This document shows positions 1-8,606 of a stretch of 30,885 bases of DNA, in pieces. The position numbers were made by a program, and so were the translations under genes. The stretch spans positions 1 to 30,885 of the forward strand of contig JASHSC010000697.1 in the NCBI GenBank assembly GCA_030036915.1. The letters are read 5' to 3'. Position 1 is the first letter of the stretch. The number at the start of each line of letters is the position of its first letter. Source of the stretch: Terriglobia bacterium (GTDB lineage: Bacteria > Acidobacteriota > Terriglobia > UBA7540). The notes under the pieces were generated by a model, which was not told where the DNA came from, did no database searches, and saw only the letters and a list, made by a program, of their open reading frames with translations.

Positions 1-1127
1 AAGGAGATTATGCGGCAACGACTGCGGATGGAATCCTGGTTTCCAAGATTCGGACCTACAAGATGGCAACGATTCTGAACAGGCGGGTGTTGACCCGCGT
101 GACGTACGCCCACCCGGGGCGTAAGGGGGGGGATTCAGTGACCGAGATCCCCGGGGGCCGAGTGCAAATGGCCGAGTCGATGGTTTACAACCGGCAAGCC
201 CTGGGGCAGGTTGGGGAAGCGTCGATCCCTACCACTCTGCCCGAGGAGGAGCGAGGATACATCCGATTCTTCCGGGAGCACTTTGATCTCTATCGGGGAG
301 TGGAAACGGTGCCGGATGCTGCCTTGTTGTATACGCACGCCACCATGGGGTTCAACAATGACCGTCCGGCGGTAAGTTTCATGCTGTTTGCACAGACACT
401 GATTCAAACCAAGGTGCCTTTCGACATTATCTTTGATGAACATCTGAAAGACCTGTCGAAGTATCGGGTGCTGATCTTAGCCGATCAGGAGTGTTTAAGT
501 GATGAGCAACTGGACCTGATCAGGAAATATGTGAAGCAAGGTGGGGGTCTGGTTGCCACGGAACACAGCTCGTTGTATACGGAGTGGCGGCGGAGGCGAC
601 ACGACTTCGGGCTGAAGGATCTGTGGCTGGTGGAAGCGCCGGGTTGGCGAGGAATTAATACCCCGGAGGAAGTGTTAGAGATAATTCCAGTACGCCAACA
701 GGTGGGAAAGGGACGGGTGGTTTATCTAGGAGAGGTGAAGCCTGCGATCGAGAAGCCGCCGACGGTGCCCATGACCAGCCAGTATTGGAAGCTGCCGGAG
801 AATTGGGAAGCTCTATTGGATGCCGTCCGATGGGCGGCGGGGGGACAGATGACGCTGGAGGTGGACGCTCCGCTTACCGTAACCGCTGAGCTATTGAAGC
901 AACCTGCTACGGGACGGCTTCTGTTGCACTTGATCAACTATGATCTGGACCGGACGCCGCAGGTCGAGAAAGTCCAAGTGCACTTACGAGGGCAAGTCGG
1001 CGACAGAGAGGTGATGGTGGTATCACCAGACGGAGCTACAGAGAAGGTGACTCCGACGATGAAAGACGGTCAACTGGCTTTCACCATCTCCACCCTAAAG
1101 GGCTACAGTGTCGCAGTGATCAGCTAG
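1..1127 (+). CDS. Glycoside-hydrolase-like protein, tandem copy A (5' end outside window)
   Basis: This is the C-terminal half of a large exported carbohydrate-active protein. The reading frame is open from base 3 and aligns residue for residue with the two downstream paralogues, so the ATG at 63 is internal and not the true start. The visible part begins just after the conserved NEEG acidic motif of the TIM barrel. It continues through the segment containing SMVYNRQ, a Rossmann-like block (VLILADQECLSDEQ, then QGGGLVATEHSSLY) resembling the GH42 beta-galactosidase trimerisation domain, and a C-terminal beta-sandwich ending in KGYSVAVIS. Substrate is unknown. At DNA level it is closer to copy C (3577-5691) than to copy B, with near-identical stretches such as 731-840 against 5263-5365. 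Confidence is high for a real coding region and moderate for the family name. Confidence 0.85.
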   Translation, partial: GDYAATTADGILVSKIRTYKMATILNRRVLTRVTYAHPGRKGGDSVTEIPGGRVQMAESMVYNRQALGQVGEASIPTTLPEEERGYIRFFREHFDLYRGVETVPDAALLYTHATMGFNNDRPAVSFMLFAQTLIQTKVPFDIIFDEHLKDLSKYRVLILADQECLSDEQLDLIRKYVKQGGGLVATEHSSLYTEWRRRRHDFGLKDLWLVEAPGWRGINTPEEVLEIIPVRQQVGKGRVVYLGEVKPAIEKPPTVPMTSQYWKLPENWEALLDAVRWAAGGQMTLEVDAPLTVTAELLKQPATGRLLLHLINYDLDRTPQVEKVQVHLRGQVGDREVMVVSPDGATEKVTPTMKDGQLAFTISTLKGYSVAVIS

Positions 1128-1340
1128 CGAATTCGTTCATCTCGGCCCTGCTTTTGGCGATACCGAAGACCGCACTGCCAACAGGAGAAACGCGAAATAG
1201 CGGTTGGTGCCGTCGCGACGTGGTGCTGGAATTACGGGAGATTGTTCCCCCGAAGGCGCAGGTTTGTGGACCAAGTGGCCCGTTTTCCGGTTGCCAGATG
1301 ACGTCGGAAGCGCCAGCAATAGAAAAGGTGAGGAGGCTTC

Positions 1341-3473
1341 ATGCGAAGGAGAACGTTTCTTGGAAGCGTAATCGCGACGGGTGTGGCCAAAGGTGCCATT
1401 CCGACCATCCAAGGCTTAGCTTCGTCTTCCTCTGGATCGGGGGAGACTCCACCTGGCCCCACTTGGTTGGGCACCGAGCCCGTCGTCTTTGCAATCAATT
1501 ACGTCCCGCGGATTTTCCTGCGTCGGATCGGTTGGAATGCCAACTGGCTGGAAGCCGATTGGGAAAAAGCGGAAAGCGAAGATTGCGTCCGGCAGCTCAG
1601 AGATTTGGGCGTGAATCTGGTCACTATTGCCTTGTACACGGGGTTTGGCTTGGAAGCAGAGAGCCGAGCCATCGCTGACTCGCGCAAATTCTCAGAACTT
1701 CTCCGGCGCTTTGGGATTCGAGTTGGTGTCTACGTAGGCAGCACCATCATGTACGAAACGTTTCTCCTGGAAAAACCCGAAGCCCAAGAATGGTTTGTCC
1801 CTGATTATCTGGGCAGGCCGGTGAGGTACCCCGGCGCTGGCTGGCATCAACCTCAGCAATCATTTCGCAAGCGGGTCTACTTCATGCATCCGGGCTACCG
1901 CGAATACATGAAGCGAGTTTTGCGAGTCGGGATTGAAGAGTTACATGCCGAACTCATCCACTACGACAACACTTCGCTGATGGCAGCGCCCTCAATTTTT
2001 CAACACCCTCGCGCCATACAAGACTTTCGTACCTATCTACAGAGTCGTTATACACCGGAGGTGTTGGAAGAGAGGTTGGGCTTCTCGGATGTTCGGTATG
2101 TCGAGCCTCCGAAAGATGACGAGCCTCGAAAAACGATTGATGACCCCATATGGCAGGAGTGGGCGGACTTTCGGTGCGAACAGTTGGCGCGCTACTTTGC
2201 TGAGATTAAAGAATATATCCGAAGCCTGAACCCCAACGTGGCCTTGGCTGTGAATGCGCAGTCGGGCCTTAATGGGCACAATACGATTTTAGAACAAGGT
2301 GTCGATTACCCGATGCTGGCGCCGCACATCGATATCTTTTTCAATGAGGAAGGGGATTTTGCAGGGACGACCGAGGACGGGATCCTACTCTCCAAGATTC
2401 GCAGTTTCAAGATGGCGGTGCACCTGAACAAGAGAGTTCTGAGCCGTGTCACTTATGCCCACCCCTCGAAGGGAGGGGAGTCCACATGGGAGACGCCGGG
2501 TGGAATTGCGCAGATGGCCGAATCGATGGTCTACAACCGGCAAAACCTGGGCAACGTCGGTGAGGGTTTGTTCATTCCCACGTTGCCCGACGAGGAACGC
2601 GACTATATCCGCTTCTACGTCGATCACTTTGAGCTTTATCGCGGCGTAGAGACGATCGCTGATGCCGCGTTGTTATATACCCACGCGTCGATGGGATTTA
2701 ACAACGACCGTCCCGCGGTGAGTTTCATGCTCTTTTCGCAGACGTTGATTCAGGCCAAAGTGTCGTTCGACATTATTTTTGATCAACATTTGAACGACCT
2801 ATCGAAATACCCTGTGCTTATCCTTGCCGATCAGGAGTGTTTAAGTGACGAGCAAATGCAACTGATTCGGGAGTATGTTCGTCAAGGCGGCGGCTTGGTG
2901 GCAACCGAACACTCCTCGTTGTATACCCCCTGGCGAGGAAGGCGCAGGGAGTTTGGTCTCAAGGACTTATGGTCAGTAGACGCTCCTCCGTGGCGCGGTG
3001 TGACTCGGCCGGAAGACGTGCTAAAAATCGATCCAGTGCGTCACAAAGTGGGAAATGGACGTGTGGTCTATCTGGCGGAGGTCAAGCCAGCGATTGCGAA
3101 GCCTCCGACAGTTCCCATGACCGACCAATACTGGAAGCTACCGGAGAATTGGGAAGGGTTGGTTGACGCGGTGCGCTGGGCGGCAGGGGGCCGACTGACG
3201 CTGGAGGTGAAAGCGCCGCTGACGGTGACGGTGGAGCTTTTGAGTCAGCCGGAAACAGGAAGGCTCTTATTGCACTTGATTAACTATGACGTGGAGCGGA
3301 CTCCAGAAGTGAAAGATATTCAGGTAAGGGTGCGGAGACCGGACAAAGTAAGGGAAATTACGGTGGTATCGCCCGAGCGCCCGCCGGAGAAGGTGACGCC
3401 AACCATTAGAGGCGGAGAGCTGGCTTTTACCATTTCGAGCTTAAAGGGCTATAGTGTAGCCGTGATTAGCTAA
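1341..3473 (+). CDS. Tat-exported glycoside-hydrolase-like protein, tandem copy B
   Basis: 710 residues. The N-terminus reads MRRRTFLGSVIATGVAKG, a twin-arginine type leader (RRRTFLG plus a hydrophobic stretch), so the protein is probably exported folded. Residues about 40-400 form a TIM-barrel-like region with WLGTEP, GVNLVTIALYTGFGLE, VGVYVGSTIMYET and LIHYDNTS motifs. An acidic FNEEGD motif at N335-E336-E337 is a plausible catalytic site. Residues about 430-620 resemble the GH42 beta-galactosidase trimerisation/GATase-like domain, and the last about 90 residues look like a beta-sandwich. The start is supported by GAGGAGG about 6 bases before the ATG at 1341. It lies 213 bases after copy A and 103 before copy C. 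It is the most diverged of the three copies in synonymous positions. The exact GH family and substrate are not recognised. Confidence 0.88.
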   Translation: MRRRTFLGSVIATGVAKGAIPTIQGLASSSSGSGETPPGPTWLGTEPVVFAINYVPRIFLRRIGWNANWLEADWEKAESEDCVRQLRDLGVNLVTIALYTGFGLEAESRAIADSRKFSELLRRFGIRVGVYVGSTIMYETFLLEKPEAQEWFVPDYLGRPVRYPGAGWHQPQQSFRKRVYFMHPGYREYMKRVLRVGIEELHAELIHYDNTSLMAAPSIFQHPRAIQDFRTYLQSRYTPEVLEERLGFSDVRYVEPPKDDEPRKTIDDPIWQEWADFRCEQLARYFAEIKEYIRSLNPNVALAVNAQSGLNGHNTILEQGVDYPMLAPHIDIFFNEEGDFAGTTEDGILLSKIRSFKMAVHLNKRVLSRVTYAHPSKGGESTWETPGGIAQMAESMVYNRQNLGNVGEGLFIPTLPDEERDYIRFYVDHFELYRGVETIADAALLYTHASMGFNNDRPAVSFMLFSQTLIQAKVSFDIIFDQHLNDLSKYPVLILADQECLSDEQMQLIREYVRQGGGLVATEHSSLYTPWRGRRREFGLKDLWSVDAPPWRGVTRPEDVLKIDPVRHKVGNGRVVYLAEVKPAIAKPPTVPMTDQYWKLPENWEGLVDAVRWAAGGRLTLEVKAPLTVTVELLSQPETGRLLLHLINYDVERTPEVKDIQVRVRRPDKVREITVVSPERPPEKVTPTIRGGELAFTISSLKGYSVAVIS

Positions 3474-3520
3474 CGCCGACGAGGGATGCAGGGACAATTT
3501 CCCAAATCCAAGGGAACCAC

Positions 3521-3580
3521 ATGCAAAAGCGTTCACTTCCATCTCGTGCTATCGCGAGAGGACGCCGCGAGGCACTATGA
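3521..3580 (+). other. 19-codon leader reading frame overlapping copy C start (ATGA)
   Basis: An ATG at 3521 opens a 19-codon frame rich in Arg (contains QKRS and ARGRRE). It ends in TGA at 3578-3580, overlapping the ATG of copy C as ATGA. It could be a translation-coupling leader. It could also be the decayed, frameshifted remains of the signal peptide that copy B still has, since copy C lacks an obvious export signal. Neither reading is proven. Confidence 0.3.
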
Positions 3581-5691
3581 CGAAAGTGGCAGAACGACTC
3601 CTTTCCGTGTCACTGCCCGGTGATTCCAACTCGGCGCCACGATGGCTGGGCACCGAACCACTCATCCAAGCGGTTAACTACGTCCCGGAAATTTTCGCGC
3701 ACCGTGTGGGGTGGACTGCCACTTGGTTGGGACCCGACTTGCGGAAGGCGGAGGACGAGGAATTCGTTAGGCAGCTCAAGGAAATGGGCGTCAACCTGGT
3801 CAGCATCGCTTTATTCACCGGCTTTGGGCTGGAGGCGGAGAAAGAAGCTATTGCTGATTCAATGAAGTTCTCAGCCTTGTTGAGGCGTTACGGGATTCGA
3901 GTCGGTGTGTACGTGGGTAGCACAATCATGTACGAGACGCTTCTCCTGGAAAAACCCGAAGCACAGGAGTGGTTCGTACCAGACTATCTGGGCAGGCCGG
4001 TGAGGTATTGGGGTTGGAATAATAATAATCAGTCATTTCGCAAGCGGGTCTATTTCATGCATCCCGGCTATCGGGAATATATGAAGAAGGTGCTGCGGGT
4101 AGGGATTGAGGATCTGCACGCGGAACTTATCCATTACGATAACACCTCAGGGATGGCTGATCCCGCGATTTTCCAGCACCCACTGGCGGTGCAGGACTTT
4201 CGGGTCTTCTTAAAGAACCGCTACCCCGCAGAGAAATTGAAGGATCGCTTGGGGTTTTCAGATGTGCGCTATGTAGAGCCTCCGCGGGATGATAAGCCAC
4301 GTAGCACGATTGATGATCCGCTGTGGCAGGAGTGGGCAGATTTTCGGTGTTACCAATTGGCTCGCTACTATGCCGAGCTCAAGGAATTCATCCGGGGTTT
4401 AAACCCTAACGTAGCAATGGCGGTGAACGCGCGATGGGGGATATCAGGGCACAATACGATCTGGGAAGGGGTGGACTATCCGACCCTGGCGCCGCAAATA
4501 GATATTTTGTTCAATGAGGAAGGCGAGACGGCGGCCCATTATGCCGGAATGACCGCAGACGGCATCTTGGTCTCCAAGATTCGCAGCTACAAGTTGGCGA
4601 CGACCCTGAATAAGAGGGTGCTGTGCGTCACGGCGTCCGGCACCCCATCCAAAGGTGGTGACGTGTTTGCTATCCCTGGGGGGAGAGTGCAATTGGCTGA
4701 GTCGATGGTTTACAACCGGCAATGCCTGGGAAACATTGGGGAGGGATTGTTCCTCCCCGCTCTGCCGGAGGAGGAACGAGGGTACATCCGATTCTTTCGA
4801 GAGCACTTTGATCTGTATCGGGGGGTCGAGACGGTGGCGGATGCAGCGTTGTTATATACGCACGCCACCATGGGATTCAACAATGACCGGCCGGCGGTAA
4901 GCTTCATGCTCTTTGCGCAGACGCTGATTCAAGCCAAGGTGCCTTTTGACCTGATTTTTGACGAACATCTCCAAGACCTGTCGAAGTATCGGGTGCTGAT
5001 CTTAGCCGATCAGGAGTGTTTAAGTGACGAGCAATTGGGGCTAATCAGGAAGTATGTGCAGCAAGGCGGAGGCCTGGTAGCGACGGAACACAGCTCTTTG
5101 TACACTGAATGGAGACGGAGGCGACGCGATTTTGGGCTGAAGGACTTATGGCCGGTGGAAGCGCCGGCTTGGCGGGGAATAAGTACTCCAGAGGAAGTGT
5201 CAAAGATAATTCCGGTGCGACAGCAAGTGGGAAAGGGGCGGGTGGTGTATCTCGGCGAGGTGAAGCCTGCGATCGAGAAGCCGCCGACGGTGCTCATGAC
5301 CAGCCAGTATTGGAAGCTGCCGGAGAATTGGGAAGGCTTGGTGGATGCCGTCCGATGGGCGGCGCGGGGGCCGTTAACAGTGGAGGTCGAAGGGCCGCTG
5401 ACGGTGACGGCGGAGTTATTGAGGCAAGCGGAGAGGGGGAGGCTGTTGCTGCACCTGATTAACTACGATCTGGAGCGGACTCCCGAGCTAGAGAATCTTC
5501 GCGTGCGGCTCAGTGGGCGAGAGGAAGTAAAGGATCTTGTATTGCTCTCTCCGGATCGAGGAGATCAGACCTTGACCCCTACGAGCGAGGAGGGCGGGGT
5601 TGTTTTTACCGTACCCACATTGAAGGGCTACAGCGTGGTGGTCATCAACTATAGCACTTGTTGGAATACCCAAAATGCCCCAAAGGGCTAG
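3577..5691 (+). CDS. Glycoside-hydrolase-like protein, tandem copy C
   Basis: 704 residues, collinear with copy B from WLGTEP onward. It has the same TIM-barrel motifs (VGVYVGSTIMYET, LIHYDNTS), the FNEEGE acidic motif, the trimerisation/GATase-like block (VLILADQECLSDEQ, QGGGLVATEHSSLY) and a C-terminal beta domain ending in KGYSVVVINYS with a short extra tail. Unlike copy B, its N-terminus (MTKVAERLLSVSLPGD) is short and has no clear Sec or Tat signal. Either it is cytoplasmic, or a frameshift has separated it from a leader in the 3521-3580 frame. No strong Shine-Dalgarno precedes 3577, and coupling through the ATGA overlap is possible. The next gene (M20 peptidase) starts about 55 bases downstream and may be co-transcribed. 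Confidence 0.86.
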   Translation: MTKVAERLLSVSLPGDSNSAPRWLGTEPLIQAVNYVPEIFAHRVGWTATWLGPDLRKAEDEEFVRQLKEMGVNLVSIALFTGFGLEAEKEAIADSMKFSALLRRYGIRVGVYVGSTIMYETLLLEKPEAQEWFVPDYLGRPVRYWGWNNNNQSFRKRVYFMHPGYREYMKKVLRVGIEDLHAELIHYDNTSGMADPAIFQHPLAVQDFRVFLKNRYPAEKLKDRLGFSDVRYVEPPRDDKPRSTIDDPLWQEWADFRCYQLARYYAELKEFIRGLNPNVAMAVNARWGISGHNTIWEGVDYPTLAPQIDILFNEEGETAAHYAGMTADGILVSKIRSYKLATTLNKRVLCVTASGTPSKGGDVFAIPGGRVQLAESMVYNRQCLGNIGEGLFLPALPEEERGYIRFFREHFDLYRGVETVADAALLYTHATMGFNNDRPAVSFMLFAQTLIQAKVPFDLIFDEHLQDLSKYRVLILADQECLSDEQLGLIRKYVQQGGGLVATEHSSLYTEWRRRRRDFGLKDLWPVEAPAWRGISTPEEVSKIIPVRQQVGKGRVVYLGEVKPAIEKPPTVLMTSQYWKLPENWEGLVDAVRWAARGPLTVEVEGPLTVTAELLRQAERGRLLLHLINYDLERTPELENLRVRLSGREEVKDLVLLSPDRGDQTLTPTSEEGGVVFTVPTLKGYSVVVINYSTCWNTQNAPKG

Positions 5692-5746
5692 GGTCATTGT
5701 GGATAGCCCAGGAATGCTACTAATTGCGAGAGAGAAAGGGGGAGCG

Positions 5747-6964
5747 ATGCAAACAACGACGCAGGACTATAAAGCACAATTAGTTGATTATCTCGGTCAT
5801 TTTGTCCGAATCCGAAGCCGCAGTTCGGCCTCGGGCGGGGAGGAGGGAGAACTCCAGCAGCTAATCGCTAACATTATGCGCCGGACGGGCGCCCGTGTGA
5901 GGGTCTTTGAGCCTTGTGATATTCCCGAGTTCCAAAAGCACTCGCTTTGCCACGGTCCAACCCGGCAATACAGCAATCGACCGACGGTTATCGGTGAACT
6001 GGGGCCTGAAGACGCCCCGGCACTTTTGATTATGGCCCACAGTGACACCGTCCAGATTTTTGAACCGGACCGGTGGACCGTTGATCCTTTTTGTGGGGAA
6101 CTGCGAGACGGATCAATTTATGGGCTCGGCGCTTCGGACGACAAATGGGGGCTGGCAACCATGCTCACCATCATGCAAGCGGTCCAGGACTCCGGGAAAC
6201 CCTTAGAGAAGAAGCTGATCTTTGCCTCCACGATTGATGAGGAGAATGGCGTTGGCAATGGGATGCTCCTCTTACATCTGGCCGGTATTAAAGCGGAGGC
6301 AGCTCTCTATCTGGATTCAAGGTGTATGGCGATCAACGTCGGTTGTCTGGGAGGATCCAATTTGTACCTGCGGCCCAAGGAACCCCTTTCAAAAGAACAA
6401 TTTGCTCGTGACGTCAGGCTACTCACAAATGCTTGCGAGACTCTCAGCGGGAAAAGGGCTATCCTTTTCGAAAGGCCATTTTACGACCATAACTTAATCC
6501 GAGATACCTCGCTCATAGTGTACGAGAGAAAAGATGACCAAGGCCCCTTCATTTTCGTCGCCTTCTACACGTTACCGGGCGAGGACGCAGCGACATTTTG
6601 CACCCAATTAGAAACACTTATCGACGATACCCTATGCGGAAGAGCCTCGGCCTATGATAAGAGCTACCGCCGACCCTGGTTCGAACCTGCCTTGATCCCC
6701 GCGGGAACGCCTCTCCTGAGGTTCCTGACGGCAAGCTTCCGTGCGGTATTAGGAGTCGACCCCGTTGTCAGCACCATCTCCAAACAAGATAGCTTTGTGC
6801 TCTCCAATCATGCCGGAATCCCGACTGTATCTTTCGGTGGCAAACGAAAAGGCATGAGCCCCGGGGGGCCTCACACTCCGAACGAGTGCATGGAGGTTAC
6901 GGATCTTTGGGACGGGTTTCGAGTAGCCCAAGCTGCAGTATTTGACTGGCTAAAATCTTCGTAG
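5747..6964 (+). CDS. M20-family metallopeptidase / amidohydrolase
   Basis: About 405 residues from the ATG at 5747, which is preceded by AAAGGGGGAGCG. Longer frames from 5675 or 5714 exist, but 5675 would overlap copy C and neither has a better ribosome site. The di-zinc ligand set of peptidase family M20 is present: H98 in AHSDT, bridging D131 in GASDDKWG, the catalytic and ligand pair E165-E166 in TIDEENG, D190 in LDS, and H376 in GGPHTPNE. M20 enzymes hydrolyse dipeptides, N-acyl amino acids or related amides in the cytoplasm. No signal peptide is seen. It follows the three GH-like genes closely and may form the end of their transcript. The substrate cannot be told from the sequence. Confidence 0.9.
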   Translation: MQTTTQDYKAQLVDYLGHFVRIRSRSSASGGEEGELQQLIANIMRRTGARVRVFEPCDIPEFQKHSLCHGPTRQYSNRPTVIGELGPEDAPALLIMAHSDTVQIFEPDRWTVDPFCGELRDGSIYGLGASDDKWGLATMLTIMQAVQDSGKPLEKKLIFASTIDEENGVGNGMLLLHLAGIKAEAALYLDSRCMAINVGCLGGSNLYLRPKEPLSKEQFARDVRLLTNACETLSGKRAILFERPFYDHNLIRDTSLIVYERKDDQGPFIFVAFYTLPGEDAATFCTQLETLIDDTLCGRASAYDKSYRRPWFEPALIPAGTPLLRFLTASFRAVLGVDPVVSTISKQDSFVLSNHAGIPTVSFGGKRKGMSPGGPHTPNECMEVTDLWDGFRVAQAAVFDWLKSS

Positions 6965-7101
6965 ATTCTGAGCAATTGCCCGTCCGGGTCATGGAGGGAA
7001 TATTTTGTAGCAAATCTTAATGGAAAAGCGCTCGCGCTCACATTCCGCCCCCAGCAGAGAGGCCGACCTCCGCTTGGCAGGTAGGTATCCAAGCCCGCCC
7101 T

Positions 7102-7129
7102 GCGTGCCCCCTTTGCAGGCGGGGCACGC
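7102..7129. terminator. GC-rich hairpin downstream of M20 gene
   Basis: A perfect 9-base inverted repeat (GCGTGCCCC / GGGGCACGC) with a 10-base loop lies about 140 bases after the M20 stop. There is no following T-run, so classical intrinsic termination is doubtful. It could act with Rho or be a structural remnant. Confidence 0.3.
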
Positions 7130-7146
7130 TGACTTGGGGCCGAGTG

Positions 7147-7565
7147 GAAAATTCGAGGAAGGGGACCTACACTGCCGGCCTCTAGGGGATGGACGATCCC
7201 AGCAGCCTCAAGGTGGTATTTCGTTTTGCCACCGATCCGAGCAAGCCCCAATTCACCGATCCGACGGCACCCAACTTCACAACTGTGTCAACCAGCATGA
7301 TGACAAATCGGGCAATTTGAGCGACCGGGCGGATCAAGTTGTTCACCTACGGGCCAGCCGCCCCGTTGAAAGCCGACAGCGAACGGAGTCACACCTTTCG
7401 CATGGGGAACATTGCGAGCATCGAGGATGACAAGGTCACGCTGCGGGTTGACTTTGCTCGAGCGAGTCCCATTGAGCGCATTGAGGTTCGCAACGGGATC
7501 GAGACCATCAAGGTCTTCCACCCGTACACGGCCGAGGACCTGGGCTCGCGCATGCTCGACCCCGA
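7147..7565 (+). pseudogene. Decayed C-terminal part of a PHP/DUF3604-like metal-dependent hydrolase
   Basis: One frame can be read from about 7147 to 7565 with stops at 7183 (TAG) and 7318 (TGA). It contains coherent protein sequence: LKVVFRFATDPSKPQF, then after the TGA ATGRIKLFTYGPA, and PIERIEVRNGIETIKVF. The ATGRI block followed by a beta-rich segment resembles the region after the YATTG-RI motif in secreted PHP-type (DUF3604-like) hydrolases. That family name is from memory and only moderately secure. The C-terminus is cut off where the opposite-strand ComA-like gene ends at 7572, and no N-terminal half is present. The gene is clearly broken; its exact family is uncertain. Confidence 0.45.
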
Positions 7566-7571
7566 TCTATT

Positions 7572-8378
7572 TTATAAACGCCTAGTAAGGGAAGGCCCTC
7601 CAGTGCCCAGACCAACCCGAGTGGCCTCCGTATCCATGATGGAGCCGGGCGCCACGTTGGCGAGATTTACATCGGGCCCCAGATATGAAATGAGGGCTCT
7701 CTTCATACTGTCGATGTCGCAATGGCGCACGTCGCTGATCCAAGGGCCCGGCAATTCAATCATGACCTTTTTCAAGTCCAATGATCGGGCGAGCAATTCG
7801 ATGGTACTCTGGAGCAACCTGCCGTTCTCAACGAGTTCCGCCGCCTCGACGAGAACCAGCGCCGCGCCACTTGCAAAGCAATCCTTGGCTTGCTCCACCA
7901 AGAGACTCGGTTGGCTCTTGGTTTCTTTGGAACCAATTTCGCCGAACACGATTAGTCCGGCACTCACTGCCGCGCAAATCTGATTTCGGCGCTGCTGTGG
8001 GGTAAGGGGCACGACATTGTCTGATATCTCAATCGCTGCATAGCCCAGCGAAAGGGCTTCCTCGTAAAACTGGGGAAGCGCTTGTTCACCAGCGGTGGCA
8101 AAGACGTACTCGTGAAATTGCCCACCGAGAAACGGCCGTACCTGTGCTTGACGGTATAAATCAAGTTTGGCTTCTAGCGTTTCGCGCTTATAGAGGCGGG
8201 AAGTCCCTGTCTTGAACTTGGCAAGATCGAAGTAATCGCCGGCCATATCGATGAGGTCACGTGTGGCACCAAGAGGTAAGCCGTTGTCGATGATCATCGT
8301 AAGACCCGATTGACGCGGCTTTCTCTGACTTCGTGTTCCAATGATGGGGACGAACTCGAATGGTGCTTTGGCGGTCAT
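7572..8378 (-). CDS. ComA-like phosphosulfolactate synthase family protein
   Basis: About 268 residues, TIM-barrel ComA family. ComA joins phosphoenolpyruvate and sulfite to give (2R)-phospho-3-sulfolactate, the first step of coenzyme M synthesis. Bacterial relatives serve other sulfonate roles and plant relatives (HSA32) a heat-stress role. Visible family features are TMIIDNGLP near the N-terminus, YFDLAKFKTGTS (the Lys and GTS block), GQFHEYVFA, GYAAIEISDN, FGEIGSKE and VLVEAAEL. The start at 8378 is chosen because GGAG lies 8 bases upstream; a TTG at 8426 would add 16 weakly supported residues. It diverges from the DadA-like gene. No ComB phosphatase or ComC dehydrogenase homologue is in the window, so its product may not be sulfolactate. 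Confidence 0.85.
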   Translation of the reverse strand: MTAKAPFEFVPIIGTRSQRKPRQSGLTMIIDNGLPLGATRDLIDMAGDYFDLAKFKTGTSRLYKRETLEAKLDLYRQAQVRPFLGGQFHEYVFATAGEQALPQFYEEALSLGYAAIEISDNVVPLTPQQRRNQICAAVSAGLIVFGEIGSKETKSQPSLLVEQAKDCFASGAALVLVEAAELVENGRLLQSTIELLARSLDLKKVMIELPGPWISDVRHCDIDSMKRALISYLGPDVNLANVAPGSIMDTEATRVGLGTGGPSLTRRL

Positions 8379-8606
8379 GACATGAGCTCCAAGGTATCGA
8401 TACTGGAAACGTGTACTCGGGGACAATTCGGTTTGCTTATCGCGGGCGGAAAACTCTTCAGCCCAGCGAGCGATGAAGTTAAATTATCTAGTATCTTTAC
8501 CTAGCCTCCATGAAGAGTATAGAGGCCAAACGCCGGTAGAATGCTTTAGGATGACAAGGACGCCCGCGAATGTCAAGCTGAGGCAAGAGGGAGTAAATCG
8601 CATCGT
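8379..8606. promoter_or_regulatory. Divergent intergenic region (ComA-like / DadA-like)
   Basis: 228 bases separate two divergently transcribed genes, so promoters for both must lie here or just upstream. An AT-rich core with two CTAG tetramers sits around 8483-8510 (TATCTAGTATC, then CCTAGCC). No consensus promoter pair or clear palindromic operator was found. Confidence 0.35.

Larger units (their letters stand above)
1..5691 (+). repeat. Tandem triplication of a ~2.1 kb gene
   Basis: Three head-to-tail homologous genes fill this block. Shared DNA includes a 23-base run around the ADQECLS codons that is identical in all three copies (near 480, 2828 and 5006). Copies A and C show longer stretches of near identity towards their 3' ends, while copy B differs at many third positions. 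The intergenic sequences are unrelated, so the homology is confined to coding regions. This pattern fits ancient duplication followed by recent gene conversion between A and C, or a later A-C duplication. Confidence 0.8.

Noticed and set aside
6670..6690. GGTTCGAACC-like string resembling a tRNA T-arm
   Set aside because: It is inside the M20 coding region and no acceptor or anticodon arms can be drawn around it.
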